The notes under the pieces: model-generated
Told to the model about the DNA's origin: nothing
The model's database searches: none
The model's input: the letters and a program-made list of their open reading frames with translations, nothing else
DNA from: Colwellia sp. M166
Lineage (GTDB): Bacteria > Pseudomonadota > Gammaproteobacteria > Enterobacterales > Alteromonadaceae
Length of the DNA stretch: 64,000 nucleotides
NCBI RefSeq assembly: GCF_024585285.1
Contig: NZ_CP040755.1
Coordinates: 4,588,001 to 4,652,000, forward strand
Direction of reading: 5' to 3'
Shown here: one piece after another, positions 39,029 to 47,467 of the stretch
Position numbering within the stretch: the stretch's first letter is position 1
Layout of the letters: each line of letters starts with the position of its first letter
Made by a program: the position numbers and the translations under genes

Positions 39029-40506
39029 AATTTTCGCTTTATCACCGACTATCATTATCGTTATTCGTAGTTTTTGTGGTTATCATCAGTGTATTTTTTA
39101 TTTGGGCAGAGCATTTAGAGCAGACCACACGCTATGAGTCTGAGCAACACTTACACCTTTCACTGGCGGCTAATTTAGCTCGTGACAATCCTTTGTTACA
39201 AGAAGGGGCTTATGATCACCAAGCCTTAAAAAATCTTTTTCATACCTTGATGGTTTTAGGACCGGCATTCGAATTTTATTTTGTAGATGCTAATGGTGTT
39301 ATTTTAACCCACTCTATTTCTCCAACGTTGATAAAACGAGACCGCATTGATCTCACGCCATTAATTCAATTAACACAAAACAAAGTAAGCTTGCCTATTT
39401 ATGGTGATGATCCTCAACACTTAGATCGCAAAAAAATATTCTCTGCAGCGCCGGTATTTAATGGCAGTAAATTAAGCGGTTATTTATACGTTATTGTTGC
39501 TGGCGAGCGCTATGAGTCGGCTTACAATCGCTTAGAGTCTGCTCGTCAAGCTGAGCTCTCTATGGTGTTACTTGTAGGTGCCTTATTATTTCTTTTTATC
39601 GTTATGCTCGGTATTTTCTATTATTTTACTCGACCGCTTCGTCGTTTAAATTGTGATATTCAACAATTAAAAGCCGTAGGTTTCGATAAATCGCAACTTA
39701 ATTTAGCCCCGTGGATGCCTAACAGCAGTAATGAAGTACATCAATTGGGCAGTGCGTTTGAAGAAATGGTTAACCAAATTAATGCTCAACTAAGCCTATT
39801 ACAACAAAGTGATGTCCAGCGTCGAGAATTGCTCGCTGATATTTCTCATGACTTGCGTACGCCTTTGTCTTCACTACAAGGCTACCTCGAAATGATCGCC
39901 CACAAAGGCGAGAAGTTAACAACACAAGAACGCGAAAAATATATCAACACCGTGTTGAAAAATACGCTGCAGTTGAAGTTACTTATTGACCAAATATTTG
40001 AACTGGCCCACCTTGAAGGCGGACAAGTATCGCTAAATTTTGAAGCCTTTAATCTTGCCGAGCTACTTTACGATGTAGTGGCAAAGTTTACTTTAGCGGC
40101 AAGTGAAAAAAATATTGAAATATTGGTAGAACCTAAATGCTCATACACTCAAGTACACAGTGATATTGCAAAACTTGAACGGGTGACCAGTAATTTACTC
40201 GAGAACGCTATTCGTCATACGGGTGAAAATGGTAAAATTGTTTTTGCTATTGAAGAATTCGACAGCAATCAATGCCGGCTAAGTATTACAGACAATGGCA
40301 CAGGGATAAAAGCAGAAGAGTTGTCTTACATTTTTGATACCCGCTATCGGGCTAGTAATGCCATACAAGACAAAAATAAACATACTGGTTTAGGTTTAGC
40401 CATTACCAAGAAATTATTGGAATTATTAAAATCTGATATCAAAGTACAAAGTACCTTAGGCGCCGGCAGTTCGTTTTATTTTAACTTAAGACGAGTAAAG
40501 CATTAA
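39025..40506 (+). CDS. sensor histidine kinase
   Basis: 493 residues from a GTG at 39025 whose GTGA overlaps the response regulator's stop; translation is coupled. The order is first membrane helix (about 10-30), periplasmic sensor of about 150 residues, second helix (about 180-205), HAMP linker (YFTRPLRRLNCDI), HisKA domain with the phospho-histidine in DISHDLRTPLSSLQGY, then the ATPase domain with N box NLLENAIRHT, DNGTGI and HTGLGLAI. The upstream TTG at 39004 in the same frame is not preferred. The stimulus is unknown. Confidence 0.94.
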   Translation: MKFSLYHRLSLSLFVVFVVIISVFFIWAEHLEQTTRYESEQHLHLSLAANLARDNPLLQEGAYDHQALKNLFHTLMVLGPAFEFYFVDANGVILTHSISPTLIKRDRIDLTPLIQLTQNKVSLPIYGDDPQHLDRKKIFSAAPVFNGSKLSGYLYVIVAGERYESAYNRLESARQAELSMVLLVGALLFLFIVMLGIFYYFTRPLRRLNCDIQQLKAVGFDKSQLNLAPWMPNSSNEVHQLGSAFEEMVNQINAQLSLLQQSDVQRRELLADISHDLRTPLSSLQGYLEMIAHKGEKLTTQEREKYINTVLKNTLQLKLLIDQIFELAHLEGGQVSLNFEAFNLAELLYDVVAKFTLAASEKNIEILVEPKCSYTQVHSDIAKLERVTSNLLENAIRHTGENGKIVFAIEEFDSNQCRLSITDNGTGIKAEELSYIFDTRYRASNAIQDKNKHTGLGLAITKKLLELLKSDIKVQSTLGAGSSFYFNLRRVKH

Positions 40507-40599
40507 AATAGTTAGGATTAGTTTTTATTTAATAAGCATAGATATTTATATTTTCATTATTTAGAATAAGCTAACAAGGATATTATTTAAGGAAATCAA

Positions 40600-41394
40600 A
40601 TGAAAATTAAATTAGCGGTTTGTCTTGCTGTTATGACACTAGCGGGCTGTACAACCTCTTCAACAGGTCGTTCGCAGTTAATGATGATGTCTGCAGATGA
40701 GCTGAATAAAATGGGCGCGGCCTCATTTGAAGAAATGAAAACAAAAGAAAAAATTAGTCAATCACCTGAAGTTAATCGTTATGTGCAATGTGTCGCCAGT
40801 GCTATTACAGAAAATGTGCCTAAATCTGCCCATGATGGTGAGTGGGAAGTGGTGGTTTTTGACTCTGAACAAGTGAATGCCTTTGCCTTACCCGGAGGTA
40901 AAATAGGGGTTTACACCGGTATATTAAAAGTTGCTGAGACCCAAGATCAACTGGGTGCTATTATTGGTCACGAAGTAGGACATGTTATTGAGAGCCATTC
41001 GAACGAGCGCTTATCATCGAATCAAGCCAGCCAAATGGGTTTGTCATTAGTGAATGTTTTACTTGAAAGTCAGAATATCGAAAGCCGTAATACCGTGATG
41101 GCGGGCTTAGGTTTAGGTATGCAATATGGGGTGTTAATGCCTTATGGTCGTAGTCATGAAAGTGAAGCGGATATTGTTGGCCAAGACTTAATGGCAAAGT
41201 CCGGTTTTGATCCAAAAGCAAGTATCAAGCTTTGGCAAAACATGGCTAAACTGTCAAATGATGCACCAGCTGAATTTATGTCGACCCATCCATCAAACGC
41301 TACGCGTATTAAGCAGTTAACTGAACACTTGCCTAAATCAACGCCATTTTTTACACAAGCAACAGCGCCTAAATGCGTTAAACCCGTTATGTAG
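40600..41394 (+). CDS. M48-family metalloprotease lipoprotein
   Basis: 264 residues. The lipobox LAGC (Cys17) anchors it to a membrane facing the periplasm. HEVGH (about residues 126-130) with the downstream glutamate in SHESEADIVGQDLM is the zinc site of M48 (HtpX/Ste24/LoiP) peptidases. The NAFALPGGKIGVYTGI block is characteristic of the lipoprotein subgroup. It is 93 bases after the sensor kinase gene on the same strand and followed by a terminator. A role in outer-membrane quality control is likely by analogy with LoiP and BepA. Confidence 0.9.
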   Translation: MKIKLAVCLAVMTLAGCTTSSTGRSQLMMMSADELNKMGAASFEEMKTKEKISQSPEVNRYVQCVASAITENVPKSAHDGEWEVVVFDSEQVNAFALPGGKIGVYTGILKVAETQDQLGAIIGHEVGHVIESHSNERLSSNQASQMGLSLVNVLLESQNIESRNTVMAGLGLGMQYGVLMPYGRSHESEADIVGQDLMAKSGFDPKASIKLWQNMAKLSNDAPAEFMSTHPSNATRIKQLTEHLPKSTPFFTQATAPKCVKPVM

Positions 41395-41419
41395 AGTGAC
41401 GCGAGTATTACGTAAATTT

Positions 41420-41443
41420 AAGCCCGTTGATACGGGCTTTTTT
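41420..41443 (+). terminator. M48 protease gene terminator
   Basis: AAGCCCG pairs with CGGGCTT around TTGATA and is followed by TTTT, 25 bases after the stop codon. It ends the group that begins with the spondin genes. Confidence 0.88.
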
Positions 41444-41524
41444 ATGTTTAATCATGAGTCATCGATGCGTATGGAAAATATGGCCATTAACCTACTGGCA
41501 ATAACTCACTAGAATTAACTACAG

Positions 41525-42904
41525 CTACTTTTTCGTAGATTGTTGTTTGGTGATACGCCAAAAAGCAAAGCTGGCTACTACAAATAAAATCATCGGATAA
41601 TAAGCATTTGCCACCACTTCTATCGGCGATATTTTTAAGGTCGCACCCAGTAATAAAGCTTGTGCGCCATAAGGTAACAAACCTTGGTTTATGCAGGCAA
41701 AAATATCTAATAAGCTTGCTGAATGCGCAGGACTAAGTTCGCCATCTTGTGCTAAATCCTTTGCTGTTTCACCGGTGACAATAATAGAAACGGTATTGTT
41801 AGCGGTAAAAAAGTTGCAGCAAAAGGCTAGTGCGCCAATACCAATGCCAGCGGCGCGCTTTTTATTATTTGGACTGATTTTACGGGTCAAACGCTCAATA
41901 CTTTTGGTTAGCGCACTTAGGCCACCTTGACGCTTAATCAATTCACTTAAGCCACCAATGAATAATGACAAAATAAAGATATCCTGCATGCTGGCAAAAC
42001 CTTTATTAATATCACTTACCCAACTCGCCAATTGATAACCATTATTTACCATGCCGATTGCTGCGGCTAAAACAATACCAATAAGCAAGACCAAAAACAC
42101 ATTTACCCCTGAAAGTGCTAGCACCAAAATAACGATATAAGGCAAAAAGCCGATCACATCGAGTGCTTGGTTAACGTCGTGATTAATTGTTACGCCATTG
42201 ACGGCGAGAATTGCTAAACAAATTAATGCCGCTGGCACCGCAAACTTAAAATTGACTCGAAACTTATCTTTCATATGAGCACCTTGGCTGCGGGTTGACG
42301 CTATGGTGGTATCAGAAATTATCGACAAGTTATCGCCAAAGATAGCACCAGAAATAATACAGCCAGCAATAAGGCTAGCGTCAACATCGGCTGATTCAAT
42401 AAAGCCCAAAGCAATCGGAGCTATTGCTGCAATGGTGCCCATCGATGTACCCATGGCGGTAGCAAGAAATGCCGCGACTAAAAAAAGACCGGGCAATAAA
42501 AGGTAGTCAGGAAATATTGATAGACCAAGCTGCACACTAGCATCAACACTGCCAGTGGCTTTTGCAACTGTTGCGAAAGCCCCTGCCAAGAGGTAAATAA
42601 TACACATAGTGATAATGTTTTGATGGCCAGCACCTTGTATAAACTGACTTATTTTATCATTAACACTATCTCGCCCCATATAAACCGCTAACAGTATGGC
42701 TGGAATAATAGCAATGCTTGCCGGTAATTGGTAAAACGCAAACTCAACACCTTGCAAAGTTAACACAATGCCAGTGCCAAGAAATAAACCGAGAAAAACG
42801 CCGAATGGTAATAAGCTTTTTAAGCTTTGCTCTGAATGATGTCCAGTGACTTTTATATGTTCTAGTGGGTTATTCGATGTGCTTTCTGAATTTTTAGAGG
42901 TCAT
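41525..42904 (-). CDS. NhaC-family Na+-coupled transporter, probable methionine carrier (MetT-like)
   Basis: 459-residue integral membrane protein with about 11 helices and the NhaC-family blocks LATAMGTSMGTIAAIAPIAL, GAIFGDNLSIISDTTIAST and NFFTANNTVSIIVTGE. NhaC proteins are usually annotated as Na+/H+ antiporters. A gammaproteobacterial branch, MetT, is assigned to methionine uptake from its control by MetJ. The gene here has a perfect MetJ box over its promoter (43011-43034), so I favour a methionine transporter. The ATG has no strong Shine-Dalgarno. Substrate is inferred, not shown. Confidence 0.8.
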   Translation of the reverse strand: MTSKNSESTSNNPLEHIKVTGHHSEQSLKSLLPFGVFLGLFLGTGIVLTLQGVEFAFYQLPASIAIIPAILLAVYMGRDSVNDKISQFIQGAGHQNIITMCIIYLLAGAFATVAKATGSVDASVQLGLSIFPDYLLLPGLFLVAAFLATAMGTSMGTIAAIAPIALGFIESADVDASLIAGCIISGAIFGDNLSIISDTTIASTRSQGAHMKDKFRVNFKFAVPAALICLAILAVNGVTINHDVNQALDVIGFLPYIVILVLALSGVNVFLVLLIGIVLAAAIGMVNNGYQLASWVSDINKGFASMQDIFILSLFIGGLSELIKRQGGLSALTKSIERLTRKISPNNKKRAAGIGIGALAFCCNFFTANNTVSIIVTGETAKDLAQDGELSPAHSASLLDIFACINQGLLPYGAQALLLGATLKISPIEVVANAYYPMILFVVASFAFWRITKQQSTKK

Positions 42905-42987
42905 TAATAGATTCTTTTTTAGTTATTATTTTAATTATTTCTAAGCAAACAATAACCTTATTTTCTTGAATGTCTAGGCTAAATTGT

Positions 42988-43034
42988 ATTATAGAGGCTT
43001 AATACTTTATGTCAATCTAGACGTCTAGAAGTTT
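42988..43034 (-). promoter_or_regulatory. sigma70 promoter with overlapping MetJ operator for the NhaC-family gene
   Basis: On the minus strand a consensus TTGACA (43015-43010) and TATAAT (42993-42988) are separated by 16 bases, 84 bases upstream of the ATG. Immediately upstream and touching the -35 lies a perfect MetJ box, AGACGTCT (43019-43026). It is flanked by AGAAGTTT (43027-43034, six of eight matches) and the weaker GTCAATCT (43011-43018), giving tandem 8-bp boxes as MetJ requires. Binding there would block RNA polymerase when S-adenosylmethionine is plentiful. Confidence 0.75.
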
Positions 43035-43373
43035 GTTTTGATGTATTTAGTTTCAAGTAATGTATTGAAGGAAAATCTAGTTTATTAGTTATGGACTTTT
43101 ATTGTACTCGAATAATAATCTGAACCGCAGCATGCCATTAGGTTTATTCTCATATTTGTGTCGTTGTTCATTCATCAATTGACAAGCTCTGCGAGAGTCA
43201 TAATAGTCATTTTATCCTAAAGTCCTCATGAGCTTTGAAAAATGAGAAAAAATCCTAAAATTCTTTGAAAAAATAATAATGCTTGTATTAATTTATTTTC
43301 AAACAAGGATACTTGGAATGGCACTATGTGCATAAAATTTTTAATACAAAGTGAGTTAAGCATAACTAAAATA

Positions 43374-43411
43374 TTGGGAGCTCGACAAATGAACCTTTGT
43401 TAAACTCCCAA
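43374..43411 (-). terminator. probable terminator of the glutaredoxin-MauE gene
   Basis: TTGGGAG (43374-43380) pairs with CTCCCAA (43405-43411), with an inner ACAAA/TTTGT pairing. On the minus strand it is followed by TATTTTAG, just past the stop codon at 43430. Confidence 0.6.
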
Positions 43412-43429
43412 GTAAAAATCAAATATTGA

Positions 43430-44167
43430 TTACAAGTACTTAAAAAGCATCCAAATGCCAGCTCCGATCATAAACAAATTCTCCGTTAATGACACGAACC
43501 CGAGGGGCACATTACTGTCGCCTCCGACACAAGCACACTTAAGTTCACGCTTATCAACATATACGGCTTTGTATACCGAAATGGCACCCACAGAGCCAAT
43601 AAATAATGACACTGGGCCAACGATTAAACCCGACAAACCTGCAATCATGCCGATGCCTGCGAATGCTTCTGCAAATGGATAAACATAGGCATAACGCAAG
43701 TGCTTCATGGCTAATAAGTCGTAAGTGATAAATGAGTTTGAAAACCCGTAAAGATCACGTAGTTTTTGAATTGCCAAAATAGTCATACTAAAAGCAACAA
43801 ACAACTCAATTACCTTGAATGAAAGCACATGACCTGAAGAGCTAAAAACGGCTGCCAATGCCATTACAAAAGCGGTGGCAAAAATAGCTAATACCGGAGT
43901 ATAAGTGGTGCCTGTTTTCACGGCGGGTGGCATATCAAAATGTTCTCTTAGTGCATCGTATCCGCCCACTATTTGGCCATCGATGAAAGTTTGAGGGGTA
44001 GTGTCAACATTATGCTGTTGCTTAAATTTGTCCGTTTCTGCACGGGAGTTTAACTTGTGATCTTCGACTTCAAAGCCTTTTCTTTCAAGTAAGTCTTTTG
44101 AGCGCAAGCCATAAGGACATATATGTTGATCCGTATGCATACGATACAGTTTAGCGGTATCTTTCAT
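43430..44167 (-). CDS. glutaredoxin-MauE/DoxX fusion membrane protein
   Basis: 245 residues. The N-terminal third is a glutaredoxin domain: active site CPYG (residues 17-20), cis-proline region TTPQTFIDGQ and GGYDALREHF. The rest is a four-helix membrane domain of the MauE/DoxX type (VIELFVAFSMTILAIQKLRD, RYAYVYPFAEAFAGIGMIAGL) ending in a cysteine pair (LKCACVGGDSN). Together this looks like a membrane thiol-redox module handling electrons for an envelope process. Upstream are a DUF305 protein and a cysteine-rich exported protein, a company often seen near copper or mercury resistance genes. Confidence 0.85.
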   Translation of the reverse strand: MKDTAKLYRMHTDQHICPYGLRSKDLLERKGFEVEDHKLNSRAETDKFKQQHNVDTTPQTFIDGQIVGGYDALREHFDMPPAVKTGTTYTPVLAIFATAFVMALAAVFSSSGHVLSFKVIELFVAFSMTILAIQKLRDLYGFSNSFITYDLLAMKHLRYAYVYPFAEAFAGIGMIAGLSGLIVGPVSLFIGSVGAISVYKAVYVDKRELKCACVGGDSNVPLGFVSLTENLFMIGAGIWMLFKYL

Positions 44168-44210
44168 ACTTTTCTCCTAAAGGTTAATGAATAAAAGTGT
44201 CAAGTTTTTA

Positions 44211-44723
44211 CTATTTTTTTTGACTGAAATCCGGCGTAGGGCGCATGTCCGATTTTTGCTCGGTATCTGCAATGCCATTGGCTTTGATGTCCTCCAATAA
44301 CCATTTCATTTCTTTTATCTCTCTCTCTTGGGCTTTTATTATCGCGTTGGCTAATGCTTTAACACGCTTATCTTCAATATTTGCTCTGCCACTGGTCAAT
44401 ATAGCGATGGAATGATGTGGGATCATGGCACTCATCCAAGCACTGTCGTCGATGGTATCTTGAGAGCGAACTAAATATACCGAGACGACAAAAACCACTG
44501 CAGCGCCGATTAAGATCATCCGATTTTTGGATTTATCCTTGTACATATTGAGCATAAATAGCAACATCACGATTGCCATAATAGCGCCCATGTAAATGGC
44601 CATGTAAAGCCGAGTTTCACTGAAAAATATGTGCTCCCACGCGTAAGTATTGAAATACATTAAGAGCAGCATAATTGCAGTAGACGTAAGGATCATGATA
44701 AAAAAATTTGTATATTTAGACAT
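44211..44723 (-). CDS. DUF305 membrane-anchored protein
   Basis: 170 residues with three N-terminal hydrophobic segments and a C-terminal DUF305 domain (SAMIPHHSIAILTSGRAN ... ALANAIIKAQEREIKEMKWLL). DUF305 has a ferritin-like helical fold with conserved His pairs that may bind metal, and is frequent in metal-resistance loci. It starts behind a GGGAAA site. The glutaredoxin-MauE gene follows after 43 bases on the same strand, so the two are probably co-transcribed. Confidence 0.85.
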   Translation of the reverse strand: MSKYTNFFIMILTSTAIMLLLMYFNTYAWEHIFFSETRLYMAIYMGAIMAIVMLLFMLNMYKDKSKNRMILIGAAVVFVVSVYLVRSQDTIDDSAWMSAMIPHHSIAILTSGRANIEDKRVKALANAIIKAQEREIKEMKWLLEDIKANGIADTEQKSDMRPTPDFSQKK

Positions 44724-44824
44724 ATTATTTCCCTTTGTTTCTCAATTTTGAATTATTCATGATTTTGAAACCATAGATACTGTGCAACTGTGCAGTAAAA
44801 ATCCGCTTATCGCCTCTGATCCCT

Positions 44825-45022
44825 TTAATAATAGCTATAACCGACTGGTTCAATTTGAGCCAGTCCCAAGCTGGTAAAGTTGATTAAAGAAAAACAAAAA
44901 ACGGCAATGAGGCCAATGCTCGGGGGGGTAAAATGCCTTAAGCCTAAATATATGGAAATTTTGAATGCCATAGCAAACCAAAGTGCATATAAAAGTTGGT
45001 TAAGGCTTATCCCGTAAAACAC
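44825..45022 (-). CDS. possible small membrane protein
   Basis: 65 codons from a GTG without a clear ribosome binding site; the frame stays open 30 codons further upstream, overlapping the end of the next gene, but has no better start. The product is hydrophobic with two possible membrane helices (LLYALWFAMAFKISIYLGL, IGLIAVFCFSLINFTSLGL). It may be a real small gene of the metal/redox group, a truncated copy or chance. Confidence 0.3.
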   Translation of the reverse strand: MFYGISLNQLLYALWFAMAFKISIYLGLRHFTPPSIGLIAVFCFSLINFTSLGLAQIEPVGYSYY

Positions 45023-45083
45023 TGCTAAGATGCTGGTGTATTTCGACAGAGCATTTTTTATTATCCCGTTTCTGCACCCGACC

Positions 45084-45398
45084 TTACACCAAGTAATGAC
45101 TAGTAATAGCAGCAGCTATTGCTACAAATCCGGTTGCACTAGCAGAGCCACCTTCGAGTCGGGCTTTATCGGCACTATTACCTAATTCACAACATTGACC
45201 TTTACAACTTTGATGATAGTCGTGAGCATTAAAATGAGACAGATGAACAACTTGCTCAGCTTGATTTATCGCAATTATTGTTGAAGATGCATTGCCCTCA
45301 CAGGCAAGAGAAGATTGACTAAAGGCAATCAGTAAAATAATTACTATGCGCTTTAAAAGCACTGTCATTGTATAATGATGATTGCCAAATTTAGCCAT
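45084..45398 (-). CDS. small cysteine-rich exported protein
   Basis: About 104 residues from the ATG at 45398, or 94 from the ATG at 45368; neither has a strong ribosome binding site. The signal peptide (LLKRIVIILLIAFSQSSLA) is followed by a short mature part with four cysteines: CEGN and a CKGQCCELG cluster with several histidines (HLSHFNAHDYHQ). Cysteine and histidine spacing suggests metal binding. A hydrophobic C-terminal stretch (TGFVAIAAAITSHYLV) may anchor it. No family is recognised. It precedes the DUF305 and glutaredoxin-MauE genes. Confidence 0.5.
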   Translation of the reverse strand: MAKFGNHHYTMTVLLKRIVIILLIAFSQSSLACEGNASSTIIAINQAEQVVHLSHFNAHDYHQSCKGQCCELGNSADKARLEGGSASATGFVAIAAAITSHYLV

Positions 45399-45652
45399 GT
45401 TAAAGTCGTCTGCTTTTAGGTTAAAAGTGTTAAATAATTTACTTTTGTGTGTAAATACTGCATAGAACACTCATTTGATGCTTAACATTAAAGCAACATT
45501 AGAGTGTCTATAAAACACTAGCAGATAAGTCTATTTTTTCAAGCTGTTATTGAGAACAATAAATATATCAAAACAGTAAGACATAACAGGTTATATAGTA
45601 GGCTACGCGGACAATAGCATTGATAAAATTTGACTGTGATATGAAAATAAAA

Positions 45653-45685
45653 TTAGCCCATGTAAAAATTTACTTACTGGGCTAA
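45653..45685 (-). terminator. pgi terminator
   Basis: TTAGCCCA (45653-45660) pairs with TGGGCTAA (45678-45685). On the minus strand the stem is followed by TTTTATTTT, 22 bases past the pgi stop. It would end the whole polyol operon. Confidence 0.75.
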
Positions 45686-45706
45686 AATTTATTTTCTGAT
45701 GTTACT

Positions 45707-47347
45707 TTAACTGATGCTGCGTCTTTTTCGACAAATGCTAATCAGACCTTTAGTCGAACCATCCATATCAAGCGGTATATCGGTATTAGCAAGCTTGCTA
45801 AAAATATCATTACCGAGGGCTTTACCTAGCTCAACACCCCATTGATCAAAAGAGTTTATTTGCCAGATAACGCCCTGAACGAATACCTTATGCTCATACA
45901 AAGCGATCAGACTTCCTAAAGCCTTTGGTGTCAGTTGTGGCATTAATAGCGTGTTGCTGGGTTTATTACCTTTCATGACTTTATGAGATGACAAATAGCT
46001 TATTTCATCAGTGCTGCATTTTGCTTTTGTCATTGCCGCTATGACTTGCTCTTCAGTTTGGCCTTCCATTAATGCTTGGCTTTGTCCCAAACAGTTGGCA
46101 ATTAGCATGTCATGATGATCACAAATATCGGCATGCGGATTAAGCGGTAGAATAAAGTCGACTGGGATAGGCGTTTTACTTTGATGGATCAATTGATGAA
46201 ACGAATGTTGTCCATTTGTGCCTTCACTACCCCAAATAATTGGGCCAGTATCGTAGTTGGTTTCTTTATTATCTAAATTGACGGACTTACCGTTACTTTC
46301 CATATCAAGTTGTTGGATATAAGCCGGTAAACCACGTAAATAATGATAATAAGGTAATAGCACTTGTGACTGTGCGCCATGAAAGTTTCGATACCAAATG
46401 CCTAACAATGCCATGATCACCGGCATATTTTCTTCAAAAGGGCTTTGTCTGAAATGTTCATCCATTTCAAATGCGCCATTTAAAAACGCCAAGTAATTAT
46501 CATAGCCAATACCCATAGCAAGTGGTAAACCAATGGCTGACCAAATAGAGTAGCGTCCGCCGACCCAATCCCACATTGGAAATATATTTTTCTCACTAAT
46601 ACCAAAACTTTTTGCTGCTTCGATATTACTCGAAACACAGGCAAAGTTATGTTGAATGTCAGCAACGTTTGCTTGTTTTAAAAACCATTCTTTAGCTGAC
46701 TCTGTATTTCGCAGGGTTTCTTGAGTGGTTAAGGTTTTAGATGAAGTGATCACTAACGTGGTTTCTGGCTCTAAACCAGACAACACATCATGAATATGAC
46801 AACCATCAACATTGGCAACATAATGTACATTCAAGTGCTTTTGACGATACGGCTTTAAAGCCTCAGACATGATTTTAGGCCCTAAAAATGAGCCGCCAAT
46901 ACCAATAGCAACAATGTCGGTAAAAGCTTTGCCGCTATAACCTTTTGTAACACCTGATGAAACATCGTTAACAAAGATTTTTATTTTCTCTAAAGTCGAC
47001 TTGACCAAGGGCATAATATTTTTGCCATCAACATAAACCGGTTGCTCAGAAAAATTGCGCAGGGCAGTATGCAATACTGGGCGATTTTCAGTGGTATTTA
47101 TCGGCGCACCTGAAAACATTTGCTCTATTTTTTCCTTAACGCCACATTGCTGCGCCAAATCAACAAGCAATTTTTTTGTTTCGGGGATTAAATGATTTTT
47201 TGAGTAATCTAAGGTTAACCCTGATGCTGATATGGTAAATTTTTCAAATCTATCTGGGTCAATGCGAAATAAAGATTTTAGGTGAATTGTTTTACTGTCT
47301 AAATAATGAATTTGTAAGTTTTGCCATGCCAGAGAATTAGTTAACAT
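45707..47347 (-). CDS. pgi: glucose-6-phosphate isomerase
   Basis: 546 residues (E. coli 549). Interconverts fructose-6-phosphate and glucose-6-phosphate. Family signatures are visible: DIVAIGIGGSFLGPKIMSEA, FPMWDWVGGRYSIWSAIGLP and GQHSFHQLIHQSKTPIPVDF. It is the last gene of the polyol locus, 120 bases after the fructokinase, and would turn the fructokinase product into glucose-6-phosphate for the Entner-Doudoroff or pentose phosphate routes. Placement of pgi in such a locus suggests polyol-inducible expression. Confidence 0.96.
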   Translation of the reverse strand: MLTNSLAWQNLQIHYLDSKTIHLKSLFRIDPDRFEKFTISASGLTLDYSKNHLIPETKKLLVDLAQQCGVKEKIEQMFSGAPINTTENRPVLHTALRNFSEQPVYVDGKNIMPLVKSTLEKIKIFVNDVSSGVTKGYSGKAFTDIVAIGIGGSFLGPKIMSEALKPYRQKHLNVHYVANVDGCHIHDVLSGLEPETTLVITSSKTLTTQETLRNTESAKEWFLKQANVADIQHNFACVSSNIEAAKSFGISEKNIFPMWDWVGGRYSIWSAIGLPLAMGIGYDNYLAFLNGAFEMDEHFRQSPFEENMPVIMALLGIWYRNFHGAQSQVLLPYYHYLRGLPAYIQQLDMESNGKSVNLDNKETNYDTGPIIWGSEGTNGQHSFHQLIHQSKTPIPVDFILPLNPHADICDHHDMLIANCLGQSQALMEGQTEEQVIAAMTKAKCSTDEISYLSSHKVMKGNKPSNTLLMPQLTPKALGSLIALYEHKVFVQGVIWQINSFDQWGVELGKALGNDIFSKLANTDIPLDMDGSTKGLISICRKRRSIS

Positions 47348-47467
47348 GTTTGTAAGCCTTAGAATAAAATTTAATGTTGTTTAAAAAATAAATTAGTTAG
47401 CCAAAATGACCATTCGAATAAACAGGCGAGTACTCTTTATTCTGTTTTAGTGCTAATTGCTTAAATA

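Larger units (their letters stand above)
42905..43429. other. intergenic region with NhaC promoter and no gene
   Basis: The right half (43089-43211) contains a 40-codon minus-strand open frame without start codon or ribosome binding site, probably chance or an unrecognisable remnant. The left half holds the promoter, MetJ operator and leader of the NhaC-family gene. A terminator-like hairpin for the glutaredoxin gene lies at 43374-43411. Confidence 0.5.

Noticed and set aside
43089..43211. 40-codon minus-strand open frame beginning NDYYDSRRACQLMNEQ
   Set aside because: It reads rather like protein but has no start codon with a ribosome binding site and matches no family I know; too short to call a remnant.
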